NCBI GenBank assembly: GCA_029553955.1
Contig: JAKPJZ010000052.1
Location: 1-46,954 of the forward strand
Length of the DNA: 46,954 nt
Source: Chloroflexota bacterium
Lineage (GTDB): Bacteria; Chloroflexota; Anaerolineae; SpSt-313
Direction of reading: 5' to 3'
The notes beneath the pieces are model-generated. The model saw nothing but the letters and a program-made list of their open reading frames with translations. It was not told the origin of the DNA and made no database searches. Both the position numbers and the translations under genes were made by a program. Of the stretch, positions 38,063 to 46,836 are shown piece after piece (the stretch's first letter is position 1; each line of letters begins with the position of its first letter).

Positions 38063-38629
38063 ATGCGCGTGATCGCCGGGAGCGCCCGGGGCATCCCGCT
38101 GGCCTCCGTCCCAGGGGAGTCGACGCGGCCGATCACCGACCGGGTGAAGGAGGCGCTGTTCGACATCCTGGGCGGGTTTGTCGCCGCGGCGCGGGTGCTC
38201 GATCTCTTTGCGGGGACGGGCGCCGTGGGCATTGAGGCGCTGAGCCGCGGGGCGCGCGAGGCCGTCTTTGTGGAACGCGACCGGCGTGCCCTGGCGACGG
38301 TCCGCCGCAACCTGGCTGCCACCCGCCTGGGCGAGCGCGCCACGGTGATCGCGGGCGACGCCTTTGCCTACGTGAGCCGACCGCCCGCCGAGCCCTTTGA
38401 TCTTATCTACATCGCCCCGCCGCAGTACAAGCGGCTGTGGGTGCAGGCGTTGCAGGCCATCGACCGCCCGGGCTTTCTCGCGCCCGACGGCCTGGCCATC
38501 GTGCAAATCTTCCCCAAAGAGGACGAGCCGCTGCCGCTGCAGCACCTGGAGCGCAGTGAGGAGCGCAAGTACGGCTCGACGTTGCTCGTGTTCTATGAGC
38601 CCAAGAGCGTCGGCGGCGCCCGTTGGTAG
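38063..38629 (+). CDS. rsmD: 16S rRNA (guanine(966)-N(2))-methyltransferase
   Basis: Predicted 188 residues. RVIAGSARGIPL at the N-terminus, TRPITDRVKEALFDIL and VLDLFAGTGAVGIEALSRGA (SAM motif I) are characteristic of RsmD. The catalytic D/N-PP-Y motif reads IAPPQYK, an altered form with Ala for the acidic residue. The enzyme methylates a guanine in the 30S head during assembly. AGGAGG lies about 9 bases before ATG 38063. A 25-bp-armed hairpin just after the stop probably ends the transcript. Confidence 0.88.
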   Translation: MRVIAGSARGIPLASVPGESTRPITDRVKEALFDILGGFVAAARVLDLFAGTGAVGIEALSRGAREAVFVERDRRALATVRRNLAATRLGERATVIAGDAFAYVSRPPAEPFDLIYIAPPQYKRLWVQALQAIDRPGFLAPDGLAIVQIFPKEDEPLPLQHLERSEERKYGSTLLVFYEPKSVGGARW

Positions 38630-38634
38630 TACCA

Positions 38635-38688
38635 GAGAGCGGTGCCGGTGGCGCAGGCGTCCTCGCCTGCGCCACCGGCACCGCTCTC
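38635..38688. repeat. Inverted repeat, 25-bp perfect arms
   Basis: Arms 38635-38659 and 38664-38688 around TCCT, starting 6 bases after the rsmD stop. The trpD promoter begins 5 bases beyond it. It is a likely transcript end. Confidence 0.85.
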
Positions 38689-38692
38689 ATTG

Positions 38693-38721
38693 TTGACAGT
38701 GCCTCTCCTTTGCCCTACAAT
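38693..38721 (+). promoter_or_regulatory. Promoter of trpD
   Basis: TTGACA (38693-38698), 17-base spacer, TACAAT (38716-38721). Near-consensus; no leader peptide or trp attenuator is visible in the 30-base leader. Confidence 0.75.
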
Positions 38722-38757
38722 CTTCTCTGAAGACGCCACGTCCTGGAGGTGAGCACA

Positions 38758-39783
38758 GTGAAAAGCATCAGAGAGGCCATTGCCGCGCTGGTGAGCGGGG
38801 AGCACCTGACGCAAGACGAGGCCCAGGCCGCCATGGCTCAGATCCTCGAGGGCGGCGCGACGCCGGCGCAGACGGGGGCGTTCCTCACGGCGCTGCAGAT
38901 GAAGGGCGAGATCGCCGAGGAGATCACCGGCTGCGCGCTGGCGATGCGGCGCCTGGCCCGCCCGGTGCGGCCGCAGCGCACCGACCTCGTCGACATCTCG
39001 GGCACCGGCGGCGACCAGGCGGGCACGTTCAACATCTCGTCGGTCGCCGCCTTTGTGGTGGCCGGGGCCGGCGTGGCCGTGGCCAAGCACGGCGCGCGCT
39101 CCAAGTCGCACCGCTGCGGCTCGGCCGATCTGCTCGAGGCGCTGGGCGTCAACCTCGACCTCTCGCCCGAGCAGGTCGCCGCCTGCATCGATACTGTGGG
39201 CATCGGCTTTCTCTTCGCCCCACATCTGCACCCCACCCTCGAGCACGCCAGCCATGCCCGCTCGGAGATCGGCGTGCCCACCGTCTTTGACGTGCTCGGG
39301 CCGCTCACCAACCCGGCGGCGGCGCCGGCCCAGGTCGTGGGTGTGTATTCGGCCGCGCTGACCGAGCCGGTGGCCCAAGCCCTCGGGGCGCTGGGCAGCC
39401 GCGACGCCTATGTCGTCGCCGGCGCCGACGGCATGGACGAGTTCTCGACCACCGGCGTCAGCAAAGTCAGCCGGCTGGAAGGTGGCCTCGTCGCCACCTT
39501 CGCCCTCGACGCCGTGGAGCTGGGGCTGCCGCGCGCCCGGCTGGCCGACCTGGCGGGCGGCTCGTGCGAGCAGAACGCGCGCATCGCCCGCGGCGTCCTT
39601 GACGGCGACCGCGGGCCGCGCCGCGATATCGTGCTCTTGAACGCGGCCGTCACACTGCTCGTCGCCGGCCGCACAAGCGACCTGGCCGAGGCTCTCGGGC
39701 TCGCCGCCGCAGCCATCGACAGTGGGCAGGCGCGCAAGAAGCTCGACGACCTCGTCGCCTGCAGCAGCGAGGTCGCCTCGTAG
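38758..39783 (+). CDS. trpD: Anthranilate phosphoribosyltransferase
   Basis: Predicted 341 residues, normal for TrpD. The PRPP pyrophosphate loop is DISGTGGDQAGTFNISS (about 80-96), followed by KHGARSKSHRCGSADLLEALG and the GPLTNPA and DGMDEFSTTG segments of the family. The enzyme joins anthranilate to PRPP in tryptophan synthesis. GTG 38758 is chosen because GGAGG lies 8 bases upstream; a GTG at 38749 overlaps that signal. No other trp genes are nearby, so the pathway is dispersed in this genome. Confidence 0.92.
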   Translation: MKSIREAIAALVSGEHLTQDEAQAAMAQILEGGATPAQTGAFLTALQMKGEIAEEITGCALAMRRLARPVRPQRTDLVDISGTGGDQAGTFNISSVAAFVVAGAGVAVAKHGARSKSHRCGSADLLEALGVNLDLSPEQVAACIDTVGIGFLFAPHLHPTLEHASHARSEIGVPTVFDVLGPLTNPAAAPAQVVGVYSAALTEPVAQALGALGSRDAYVVAGADGMDEFSTTGVSKVSRLEGGLVATFALDAVELGLPRARLADLAGGSCEQNARIARGVLDGDRGPRRDIVLLNAAVTLLVAGRTSDLAEALGLAAAAIDSGQARKKLDDLVACSSEVAS

Positions 39784-39865
39784 CAGCCCTGCAGCCTGTT
39801 TGAGGCAGCGGGGGCCGATGGCCGGCTGTCATGCGTTGCGCGAGCCCGGTACGGAACCCTCAAGG

Positions 39866-39937
39866 AGGGGTTTTGGGCGGACGGCGTCGTTGCCCTGCCC
39901 GCGGGCAGGGCAACGACGCCGTCCGCCCAAAACCCCT
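39866..39937. repeat. Perfect 72-bp palindrome, no loop
   Basis: Bases 39866-39901 and 39902-39937 are exactly complementary. It lies between trpD and the CPBP protease gene, both on the plus strand. Confidence 0.88.
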
Positions 39938-39963
39938 TGCCCAGGGCTTGTGTGGTAGGAGTA

Positions 39964-40689
39964 GTGAATTTGTTGGACCTCTTGCACCGCCGCGAGCCAC
40001 AGGCCTGGCCCGCTGCCTGGGGCCTGAAGGAACTGATCTGGGGCAGCGTGCTCGGCCTGGCCCTCTTCCTAGGCAGCGTGGTGCTCGCGGCCGTGCTGAG
40101 CCGCTTCCTGCAGCCGCTGGGCAGCGGGGCCGCCTCGGTGCGCAGCGCGCCCCTGGCGCTGACCGAGCTCACCCTGCTCATGCCGGTCTGGCTGTTCGCC
40201 GCGCGCCGGCCGGCGGTCGGCTGGTGCGGCCTGGGGCTGCGCGGCTTCCGGGCGTTGCCGGGCTGCCTCGGTGCCGCGGCGCTCCTCTACGTGAGCCTCT
40301 CTGTGAACCTGATCTGGGGGCTGGTACTGCACTTCCTCGGCTGGGCTGGCCAGCCCGACGTGTTGCCCCTCTTCGGGCAGGGGCCGGCGGGCCTGGCCCT
40401 GGCATTCCTGGCCACCGGCATCGTCGCGCCATTCGTCGAGGAGCTCTTCTTCCGCGGCTTTGCCTACCCGCCACTGCGCCGGCGCTTCGGGCCCTGGTGG
40501 GGCATGGCCATCAGCGCCGGGCTCTTTACGGCGCTGCACTTTACGCCCACGGTGTTCCCACCCATCTTTCTGCTGGGAGTCTTCTTCTGTCTGCTGTACG
40601 AGTACACCGGCTCGCTCTGGCCGGGGATGATCCTCCACGCCAGCATCAACACCCTCTCCGTGCTCGCAGCCTATCTGCTCCCTCGATAG
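39964..40689 (+). CDS. CPBP family intramembrane metalloprotease
   Basis: Predicted 241 residues with about seven membrane helices. The family motifs are in the second half: EELFFRGFAYPPLRRR (EExxxR), FTALHFTP (FxxxH) and LHASINTL (HxxxN). They form the active site of type II CAAX-prenyl-protease and bacteriocin-processing relatives (CPBP). The target is unknown. The start is uncertain: GTG 39964 has AGGAG very close, and a TTG 6 bases on has better spacing. A long hairpin 8 bases after the stop separates it from the convergent polyprenyl synthase. Confidence 0.85.
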   Translation: MNLLDLLHRREPQAWPAAWGLKELIWGSVLGLALFLGSVVLAAVLSRFLQPLGSGAASVRSAPLALTELTLLMPVWLFAARRPAVGWCGLGLRGFRALPGCLGAAALLYVSLSVNLIWGLVLHFLGWAGQPDVLPLFGQGPAGLALAFLATGIVAPFVEELFFRGFAYPPLRRRFGPWWGMAISAGLFTALHFTPTVFPPIFLLGVFFCLLYEYTGSLWPGMILHASINTLSVLAAYLLPR

Positions 40690-40696
40690 CACATCA

Positions 40697-40780
40697 GGGG
40701 TTGTTGGAGGAGAAAGGCAGGCGCCGCTGGCCCGCCCGTGGGCGGGCCAGCGGCGCCTGCCTTTCTCCTCCAACAACCCC
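40697..40780. repeat. Inverted repeat, 41-bp perfect arms, 2-base loop
   Basis: Arms 40697-40737 and 40740-40780, exactly complementary. It fills the space between convergent CPBP and polyprenyl synthase genes and would form a transcript-ending hairpin on either strand. Confidence 0.9.
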
Positions 40781-40791
40781 AACACAAGAGG

Positions 40792-41820
40792 CTAGCGGTC
40801 GCGGCCGACGAGGCGCAGGGCGAGGTCGCGCAGGGCGCGGCGCGCGGGCGAGGGGGGCACGGCCTGCTCGAGGGCGGCGAGGCCCTGTTGCGTGTGCTGC
40901 TCGGCCATTGCCGCCGCATGCTCGCGGGCGCCGGCAGCCTCGATGCAGCGGATGGCTGCGGCGACGTCGCCCTCGTCGAGCGCCGGCTGGGCCATGAGGC
41001 GCGCCAGCTCGCCCTCGCCACGCGCGCCCAGCACCTGCAGCGCGTGGAGGATGGGCAGCGTCTTCTTGCGGCTGCGCACGTCGGCGGCGGTGGGCTTGCC
41101 GGTAATCGCCGGCTCGCCCCAGATGCCCAGGAGGTCATCGACGATCTGAAAGGCCAGGCCGAGCTCGCGGCCGAAGCGACGGAAGGAAGCGTGGGGGCCG
41201 GCAAGCCCCGCGCCGAGCAGGGCGCCGGTCTCGGCAGCGCAGGCCAAAAGCGCCGCGGTCTTGCCGTCGATCATCTCCAGGTAGCGCGCGAGGCTGACCT
41301 CGGCCTGCGTTTCGAAGGCCATGTCGAGGTACTGCCCACGGCAGAGGGCGAGCGAGGTCTCCTCGAGGCGCTGCAGCGCGGCGAGCACGATCTCGGCCGG
41401 CGTGCCCTGCGCGGCCAGCCAATGCACGGTTAGACGGGCCAGCGAGAACATGGCATCGCCGATGTTGATGGCCTGCGGCACCCCCCACTGCGCCCACACC
41501 GCGGGCCGGTGGCGACGCAGCGCGCTCTTGTCCTCGATATCGTCGTGGATCAGCGAAAAGTTGTGCACCAGCTCCAGCCCGGCAGCCAGCGGCACGGCGG
41601 CCCGCCAATCGCCACCCACCGCCTGGCACGAGAGCAGGCAGAACAGCGGGCGCACGCGCTTGCCGCGAGGCGCGCGCACGGGCCGGAAGTGATCGTCGGC
41701 CCAGCCGAGATGGTAGCGCATGGCGCCATAGAGCGGTTCGACCTCAGGCGAGGGCGCCTGCAGCGCGTCGAGCATGGCGGCCTCGACGGCTGCCACGTAC
41801 GGCTCGAGTTGGGTACCCAC
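40792..41820 (-). CDS. Polyprenyl (geranylgeranyl-type) diphosphate synthase
   Basis: Predicted 342 residues. The first Asp-rich motif is LIHDDIEDKSALRRHRP and the second is FQIVDDLLGIWG; GKRVRPLFCLLS supplies the usual Lys/Arg substrate contacts, and GQYLDMAFE the following segment. The enzyme builds C15-C20 or longer prenyl diphosphates from isopentenyl and dimethylallyl units. Chain length cannot be read with confidence. GTG 41820 is chosen because AAGGAG lies 7 bases upstream. It follows the isopentenyl-diphosphate isomerase gene by 67 bases on the same strand, consistent with a common isoprenoid operon. Confidence 0.9.
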   Translation of the reverse strand: MGTQLEPYVAAVEAAMLDALQAPSPEVEPLYGAMRYHLGWADDHFRPVRAPRGKRVRPLFCLLSCQAVGGDWRAAVPLAAGLELVHNFSLIHDDIEDKSALRRHRPAVWAQWGVPQAINIGDAMFSLARLTVHWLAAQGTPAEIVLAALQRLEETSLALCRGQYLDMAFETQAEVSLARYLEMIDGKTAALLACAAETGALLGAGLAGPHASFRRFGRELGLAFQIVDDLLGIWGEPAITGKPTAADVRSRKKTLPILHALQVLGARGEGELARLMAQPALDEGDVAAAIRCIEAAGAREHAAAMAEQHTQQGLAALEQAVPPSPARRALRDLALRLVGRDR

Positions 41821-41852
41821 AAACAGAACTCCTTGGAACGCGGAACAACACC

Positions 41853-41876
41853 AGCAGAGGCGGCTCCCACGCCGCC
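41853..41876. repeat. Partial TCCCAC-loop hairpin between fni and polyprenyl synthase
   Basis: AGCAGAGGCGGC then TCCCAC then GCCGCC: the left arm and loop equal the hairpin at 28679 but the right arm is cut to 6 bases. It lies in the gap of the presumed operon. Confidence 0.65.
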
Positions 41877-41887
41877 GGAACCGCTCC

Positions 41888-42919
41888 TCACCCAGCAAGC
41901 GGGCCGCTGAGCACCATGGGGCAGTGGCCCAGGGCAGCCACGCTGCGCGAGCCGGTGAGGAACGCGGCCAGGCGCAGCTCGGCGAGGAACAGCTCGAGGC
42001 GCGCCACCACCGCCTCAACCGAAAGCGTCGCCGGCCTGAGCAGCGGCAGCGCCATGCCCACCAAGTCGGCCCCCAGCGCCAGCGCCTTGGCCCCCTGCAG
42101 GCCATCGCAGATGCCGCCGGAGCCGATGATCACCCGCCCCTCGCCGGCTGCCGCACGGGCGTCGCGGATGGCTTCGGCGGTGGGGATGCCCCACGCGGCA
42201 AAGGTCGCGGCGAGCGCGGCCGTGTCATCACTCAACGCGCGCCGCCGCTCGACCTCGCCCCACGACGTGCCGCCCGCGCCGGCCACATCGACCGCGTAGA
42301 CGCCCGCCTCAAAGAGCGCCCGTACCACCTGCGATGACAGCCCCCAGCCCACCTCTTTGACGATCACCGGCCGGCCCAGGCTACGACAGACCTCAGCGAT
42401 CTTGGGCAGGAGCGCGCGAAAGTCGCGGTTGCCCTCGGGCTGCAGGCACTCTTGCAGCGGGTTGAGGTGCAGCACCAGGGCGTCGGCGTCGATCATCTCC
42501 ACCGCGCGGCGGCACTGCTCCATGCCATAGCCATAGTTGAGCTGCACAGCGCCCAGGTTGGCCAGCAGCGCGATCGCCGGTGCCGTATCGCGCACGCTGT
42601 AGGTTGGCGTCAGGGCTGGGTCTTCGATGGCGGCGCGCTGCGAACCCACACCCATGGCGATGCCCAACGCCGCAGCCGCCGCGGCCAGGGTGCGGTTGAT
42701 CTCAGCCGCCGCGGGCGTGCCGCCGGTCATCGGCGAGACGAGCAGCGGCGCCCGCAGCCGCTTGCCCAGGAAGACGGTGGAGAGGTCCACGTCGTCAGGC
42801 GCCAGCTCGGGCAGCGCCTGGTGCACCAGCCGGCAGTGCTCAAAGCCCGCGGTCAAGCCTTTGAAGCCGACATCCTGCTGCAGGCAAATCTGCAGATGGT
42901 CGCTCTTGCGCTGTTCCAT
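41888..42919 (-). CDS. fni: Type 2 isopentenyl-diphosphate delta-isomerase
   Basis: Predicted 343 residues. The N-terminal RKSDHLQICL, APLLVSPMTGGT, MGVGSQRAAIEDP, the catalytic-site LHLNPLQECLQPEGNRDF (with the conserved Gln-Glu), PVIVKEVGWG, VDVAGAGGTSWGEVE and GSGGICDG (FMN phosphate binding) are all characteristic. The flavoenzyme interconverts isopentenyl and dimethylallyl diphosphate using reduced FMN. GGGGGAG lies 3-4 bases before ATG 42919. Its promoter is near consensus (42984-42956). It heads the isoprenoid pair with the polyprenyl synthase. Confidence 0.93.
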   Translation of the reverse strand: MEQRKSDHLQICLQQDVGFKGLTAGFEHCRLVHQALPELAPDDVDLSTVFLGKRLRAPLLVSPMTGGTPAAAEINRTLAAAAAALGIAMGVGSQRAAIEDPALTPTYSVRDTAPAIALLANLGAVQLNYGYGMEQCRRAVEMIDADALVLHLNPLQECLQPEGNRDFRALLPKIAEVCRSLGRPVIVKEVGWGLSSQVVRALFEAGVYAVDVAGAGGTSWGEVERRRALSDDTAALAATFAAWGIPTAEAIRDARAAAGEGRVIIGSGGICDGLQGAKALALGADLVGMALPLLRPATLSVEAVVARLELFLAELRLAAFLTGSRSVAALGHCPMVLSGPLAG

Positions 42920-42955
42920 TCACTCCCCCTGCACGGCGACGCGTGCGCAGGGGGA

Positions 42956-42984
42956 ATAATACTGGCGGCGACGCGCCATGTCAA
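42956..42984 (-). promoter_or_regulatory. Promoter of fni
   Basis: Minus strand TTGACA (42984-42979), 17-base spacer, TATTAT (42961-42956). The expected start is near 42949, about 30 bases before the start codon. Confidence 0.72.
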
Positions 42985-43062
42985 GCGCGTGGTTGCTTGT
43001 TATGTCCAAACCCGGTGGCAACCGGGTAGGCGGCTGCGCACCCGCCCGGTACGAGCCTTCTC

Positions 43063-43140
43063 GGGGGTTTGACGGGGTCGCCTGCGCCGCCGGCCACCCC
43101 CCAGGGTGGCCGGCGGTGCAGGCGACCCCGTCAAACCCCC
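43063..43140. repeat. Inverted repeat, 37-bp arms
   Basis: Arms 43063-43099 and 43104-43140 pair throughout except one G-T position, around four bases. It lies between the divergent fni and recD2-like genes. Confidence 0.85.
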
Positions 43141-43406
43141 CTGGGCCATTACGTTGAGTGATGTTGCGAGAATAGAGCGGTTGTGCTACCATAGAGCATG
43201 AGGCCTACGGAGTCGGAGATCGCTTCGTCGGCGGCTGCGGCCGCCTCCTCGCAATGACGGGCAAAGGTTCTGTGCTGGGCACAGGGTTCAGTTCTTCCAC
43301 GCGGCACGATGCCGCGGCTACAGTACGACGTCATCCGTTTGGCACGGGGTCCGGCGAACCCCGGGGTACTCGGGATGACGGACGATGGCAGAGGGTTGAT
43401 GGACCG
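43141..43406. other. Leader region of recD2-like gene with small repeats
   Basis: A candidate promoter TTGCGA (43164-43169), 17 bases, TACCAT (43187-43192) is followed by a 215-base leader. It contains GGAGATCGCTTCGTCGGCGG and, further on, GTCATCC and GGATGAC as inverted arms around 43332-43379, types of sequence that recur between genes in such genomes. The coding frame is open through part of this leader from 43254 but the composition looks repeat-derived, so it is not taken as coding. Confidence 0.45.
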
Positions 43407-45662
43407 GTGACACGAGTGGCGAAGGGAAACGCGCAGGTGGGCCAGGCCGCTCCGGCCGAGCCGCCGCTGCAGGTGCTCGAAGGCACGATCGAGCGCTTTA
43501 CCTATCAGAACCCCGAGAACGGCTACACGGTGGCGCGGCTGCAGCCCAAGGGCAAGGCGTACGAGGTCACCGCGGTGGGCACGCTGGCCGGCGCTGCCGT
43601 GGGCGAGCTGGTGCGCCTGCGCGGCTACTGGCGCAGCCACCCCGAGTACGGCCGCCAGTTCGAGGTGCGCGCGTTCAGCGTCTCACTCCCCGCCACCATC
43701 GAAGGCATCCGCAAGTACCTGGGCAGCGGCCTCATCAAGGGCATCGGCCCGGTCAACGCCTCGCGCATCGTCGACGCCTTTGGCCTGGCCACGCTCGACG
43801 TCATCGAAAGCGACCCCGGCCGCCTGCGCCAGGTGCCGGGCGTCGGCCCCAAGCGCGCCGAGCTGATCCGCAAGGGGTGGGAAGAGCAGAGGTCAATCAA
43901 AGAGATCATGATCTTCCTGCAGGGTCAGGGCATCGGCACGGGGCTGGCGGTGCGCATCTTCAAGTGCTACGGCAACCAGGCGCTGGAGGTGGTGCAGCAC
44001 GACCCCTACCGCCTGGCGCAGGACGTCCACGGCATCGGCTTCAAGACCGCCGACAAGGTCGCCCACGCGCTGGGCATGCCGGCCGACTCGCCGCAGCGCA
44101 TCCAGGCCGGGCTGCAGCACGTACTCGGCACCTTTTGCGACGAGGGCCACTGCTTCGCCAGCCAGCCGCAGCTCATCGCCCGCGCCGCCGAGCTGCTCGA
44201 GGTGCCCGCGCCCGCCTGCCAGGCGCAGCTCGCCGCACTCATCGCACGCGAGGCGCTCATCGCCGAGAACGACGCCGTCTACCTGCCCGCCTTCCACCAG
44301 GCCGAGGTCAGCGTGGCGCGCAAGCTGCGCCTGCTGCAATCGGCCGCGCGCGACCGCCTGGCGCAGTTCAGGGGCATCGACTGGACGCGCGCCTTTGCCT
44401 GGCTGCAGCAGCAATCGGCGCTGACACTGGTGCAGCCGCAGATGGACGCCGTACGCATGGCGCTCAGCGAGAAGGTCAGCATCCTCACCGGCGGCCCCGG
44501 CACCGGCAAGAGCACCATCGTCGGCAGCCTCATCGCGCTGTTGGCCGCCAAGCAGGGCAGCGTGCTGCTGGCCGCGCCCACCGGCCGCGCCGCCAAGCGC
44601 CTCAGCGAGACCAGCGGCCTCGAAGCGCGCACCATCCACCGCCTGCTCGAGTACAACCCCGGCGCCACCAAGGCGTTCGTGCGCGACCGCGACAACCCGC
44701 TCGACGCCGACCTCATCATCGTCGACGAGGCCTCGATGATCGACATCCTGCTGATGAACCACCTGCTGCGCGCCGTCGAAGCGGGCAGCCACCTCTTGCT
44801 CGTCGGCGACGTCGACCAACTGCCCTCGGTGGGGCCGGGGAACGTGTTGCGCGACCTCATCGCCAGCGAAGTGATCCCCGTCACCCGGCTGACGACCATC
44901 TTCCGCCAGGCCGCCGGCTCGGCCATCGTCGCCAACGCGCACCGCATCAATCGCGGCGAGGCGCCGCTCACCTCGCGCGAGATCCACGATTTCTACATGT
45001 TCAGGGAGCCCGACCCGGCCAGGGCAGCCGACCTTGTGATCGACCTGGTGGCGCGGCGCATCCCGGGCAAGTTCGGCCTGGACCGCCAGGAAGGCATCCA
45101 GGTGCTCAGCCCCATGCACCGTGGCGCGGCCGGCGTCGGCGAGCTCAACCGCCGCCTGCAGGAGCGGCTCAACCCGCCCGCGCCCAGCAAGCCCGAGGTG
45201 GCGCACGGCGCGCGCACCTTCCGCCTCGGCGACCGCGTGATGCAGGTGCGCAACAATTATGACAAGAAGGTCTTCAACGGCGATCTGGGCCGCGTGGCCG
45301 CCGTCGACCTCGAAGACAAGACGCTGGCCGTGGATTTCGACAGCGAGCGCGTGGAGTACGAGTTCCTGCAGCTCGACGAGCTAGCGCACGCCTACGCGGC
45401 GAGCGTGCACAAGGCGCAGGGCTGCGAGTTCCCGGCGGTGGTCATCCCCCTGCTGAACCAGCACTACCTGCTGCTGCAGCGCAACCTGCTCTACACCGGC
45501 GTCACGCGGGCGCGGCAGCTCGTGGTACTGGTGGGCAGCCCCAAGGCCGTGGCCATGGCGGTGCGCAACGACCGCATCGCCAAGCGCAACACGCGGCTGG
45601 CGCAGCGCATGCGGGAGGCAGCGCCCGAACCGGCGCAGGCGCGCTACCGGGCCGCGCCGTGA
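43407..45662 (+). CDS. recD2: RecD2-like ATP-dependent DNA helicase
   Basis: Predicted 751 residues. The N-terminal OB-like part opens with LEGTIERFTYQNPENGYTVARL, typical of RecD2, followed by helix-hairpin-helix segments (GIGPVNASRIV, VPGVGPKRAELI, about 105-150). The superfamily 1B motor has Walker A GGPGTGKST (about 362), PTGRAAKRLSE, Walker B IIVDEASMID, GDVDQLPSVGPGNVL, and C-terminal SVHKAQGCEFP and YTGVTRAR. It unwinds DNA 5' to 3' in repair, independent of RecBC. GTG 43407 gives an N-terminus typical in length; the ribosome-binding site is weak, and the exact start is uncertain. Confidence 0.9.
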   Translation: MTRVAKGNAQVGQAAPAEPPLQVLEGTIERFTYQNPENGYTVARLQPKGKAYEVTAVGTLAGAAVGELVRLRGYWRSHPEYGRQFEVRAFSVSLPATIEGIRKYLGSGLIKGIGPVNASRIVDAFGLATLDVIESDPGRLRQVPGVGPKRAELIRKGWEEQRSIKEIMIFLQGQGIGTGLAVRIFKCYGNQALEVVQHDPYRLAQDVHGIGFKTADKVAHALGMPADSPQRIQAGLQHVLGTFCDEGHCFASQPQLIARAAELLEVPAPACQAQLAALIAREALIAENDAVYLPAFHQAEVSVARKLRLLQSAARDRLAQFRGIDWTRAFAWLQQQSALTLVQPQMDAVRMALSEKVSILTGGPGTGKSTIVGSLIALLAAKQGSVLLAAPTGRAAKRLSETSGLEARTIHRLLEYNPGATKAFVRDRDNPLDADLIIVDEASMIDILLMNHLLRAVEAGSHLLLVGDVDQLPSVGPGNVLRDLIASEVIPVTRLTTIFRQAAGSAIVANAHRINRGEAPLTSREIHDFYMFREPDPARAADLVIDLVARRIPGKFGLDRQEGIQVLSPMHRGAAGVGELNRRLQERLNPPAPSKPEVAHGARTFRLGDRVMQVRNNYDKKVFNGDLGRVAAVDLEDKTLAVDFDSERVEYEFLQLDELAHAYAASVHKAQGCEFPAVVIPLLNQHYLLLQRNLLYTGVTRARQLVVLVGSPKAVAMAVRNDRIAKRNTRLAQRMREAAPEPAQARYRAAP

Positions 45663-45822
45663 GACGGGAACGGGTGAACCACACCATGTACATGAGCGCG
45701 GCGCTCACTGCCACAGATCGCAACGGGCTTACCGCCGAGGGCACGGAGGACAAGAAGCGGTCTCTGTGTTCTCTGTGTGCTCTGTGGTGCATCGGAGCCT
45801 CATTTTCAGACTAGGATACGGG

Positions 45823-46275
45823 TCAGGCCGCGGGCGCGAGGGGCGCGTCGCCCGGCGTGGGTACGTTGGGCGGGGCATCGGGCCGCGCCGGGCCGATGGT
45901 GAGCGGCGGCAGACCCCAGGCCGCGCGGGCGGCGTTGCAGCGCGCCAGCTCCTCCGGCCCACTACGCAGCACGCCATCCCGCCAGATGACGCCGAACTCG
46001 CGGCAGGGGCTGGGCCGGCCGGCATAGATGGCGCAGCGCACCTCGCGGCCCACCTCGCCCAAAAGCGCGGCGCAGCGCGGCTGCCGGCAGTTGGTGCCTT
46101 GCATGCAGAGGCGGAAGGGCGGCAGCTCCTCGGTCAGCGCCGGGGGCACGGCACCACCTTGGGCTTCATCCGCCTCGGCCCAGTAGAACGAAACGCGATA
46201 GTGGGCGCAACAGGCGCCACAGCGAAGGCACGGATTCTCGCCCAGCGCCGCCGCAAAGGCGACCAACTGGGGCAT
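45823..46275 (-). CDS. YkgJ-family zinc/iron-chelating protein
   Basis: Predicted 150 residues from ATG 46275. [20 protein letters not shown] is the family signature (CxxCxxCC), with later cysteines in [31 protein letters not shown] and ARCNAAR. The C-terminal tail is Pro/Ala-rich. The family binds a metal or cluster; its role is not settled. The frame extends to a TTG at 46344 preceded by AGGA, so a longer N-terminus is possible. It is convergent with recD2 with 160 bases between. Confidence 0.82.
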   Translation of the reverse strand: MPQLVAFAAALGENPCLRCGACCAHYRVSFYWAEADEAQGGAVPPALTEELPPFRLCMQGTNCRQPRCAALLGEVGREVRCAIYAGRPSPCREFGVIWRDGVLRSGPEELARCNAARAAWGLPPLTIGPARPDAPPNVPTPGDAPLAPAA

Positions 46276-46445
46276 AGTGCGCGGCGCGGCATCGGGGTCC
46301 AAATGGAATCCTCTGCAGCCATCACCCGTGGCTGCGCGGGTCAAGGGCCACGTCCTGTGAGCGCCGCGATTCTAGCACTGTGACCAACAGTGGTCAATTT
46401 GGCATGCCGCCAGGGGCGAGTCGCAGGACCCCCGGGAACTCTTGA

Positions 46446-46504
46446 ACCACGAAGGCCACAAAGGGCTTGGGGTGTCGCAGGCTGCCCTTTGTGCTCTTCG
46501 TGGT
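46446..46504. repeat. Dispersed hairpin, ACCACGAAGG family, copy 2
   Basis: Arms 46446-46466 and 46484-46504 pair with two mismatches. It shares lead and stem sequence with 23401-23458. From 46276 to 46445 I see no gene. Confidence 0.72.
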
Positions 46505-46552
46505 GATCATCTCCACCGGTCGCCGTCGATTCAGCGACGCACCTGTGCGCGT

Positions 46553-46581
46553 TTGACAGGTGCAGGCGATGCGGCTATAAT
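46553..46581 (+). promoter_or_regulatory. Consensus promoter of tRNA-Lys
   Basis: TTGACA (46553-46558), 17-base spacer, TATAAT (46576-46581): both hexamers are exact consensus. The transcript begins about 30 bases before the tRNA. Confidence 0.85.
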
Positions 46582-46617
46582 ACACCTTCGTGAGGGGTCG
46601 AGAGGCCCCGCGGCAGT

Positions 46618-46690
46618 GGGCCCTTAGCTCAATTGGCAGAGCAAGTGACTCTTAATCACTAGGTTAAAGGTTCGATTCCTTTACGGCTCA
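46618..46690 (+). tRNA. tRNA-Lys(CTT)
   Basis: A 73-base cloverleaf: D-stem GCTC/GAGC, anticodon stem GTGA/TCAC with loop CTCTTAA giving CTT, and T-stem AAAGG/CCTTT with loop TTCGATT. The acceptor stem has one mismatch and one G-T pair. CCA is not encoded. It is noticeably less GC-rich than the surrounding genes. A terminator hairpin follows. Confidence 0.9.
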
Positions 46691-46700
46691 TTGAAAGTCC

Positions 46701-46746
46701 GAATCCGACCGAGGGCCCTCGAGCCCCCGATCGGATTCTGCGTTTT
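46701..46746 (+). terminator. Terminator after tRNA-Lys
   Basis: GAATCCGA (46701-46708) pairs with TCGGATTC (46731-46738), with an inner CGAGGGCCCTCG self-complementary segment, then TGCGTTTT. Confidence 0.65.
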
Positions 46747-46836
46747 CCACAGCGCGCCCATTTCCCTTCGTGTCAAAGAGACTCTCGGGCGATATTCAAG
46801 GAAGATTTTTGCCCAACCACCGGGCGGCGGGCGAAA

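Noticed and set aside
42925..42954. Hairpin over the fni ribosome-binding site as a possible RNA switch
   Set aside because: The near-consensus promoter places the transcript start inside the left arm, so the full stem would not be transcribed.
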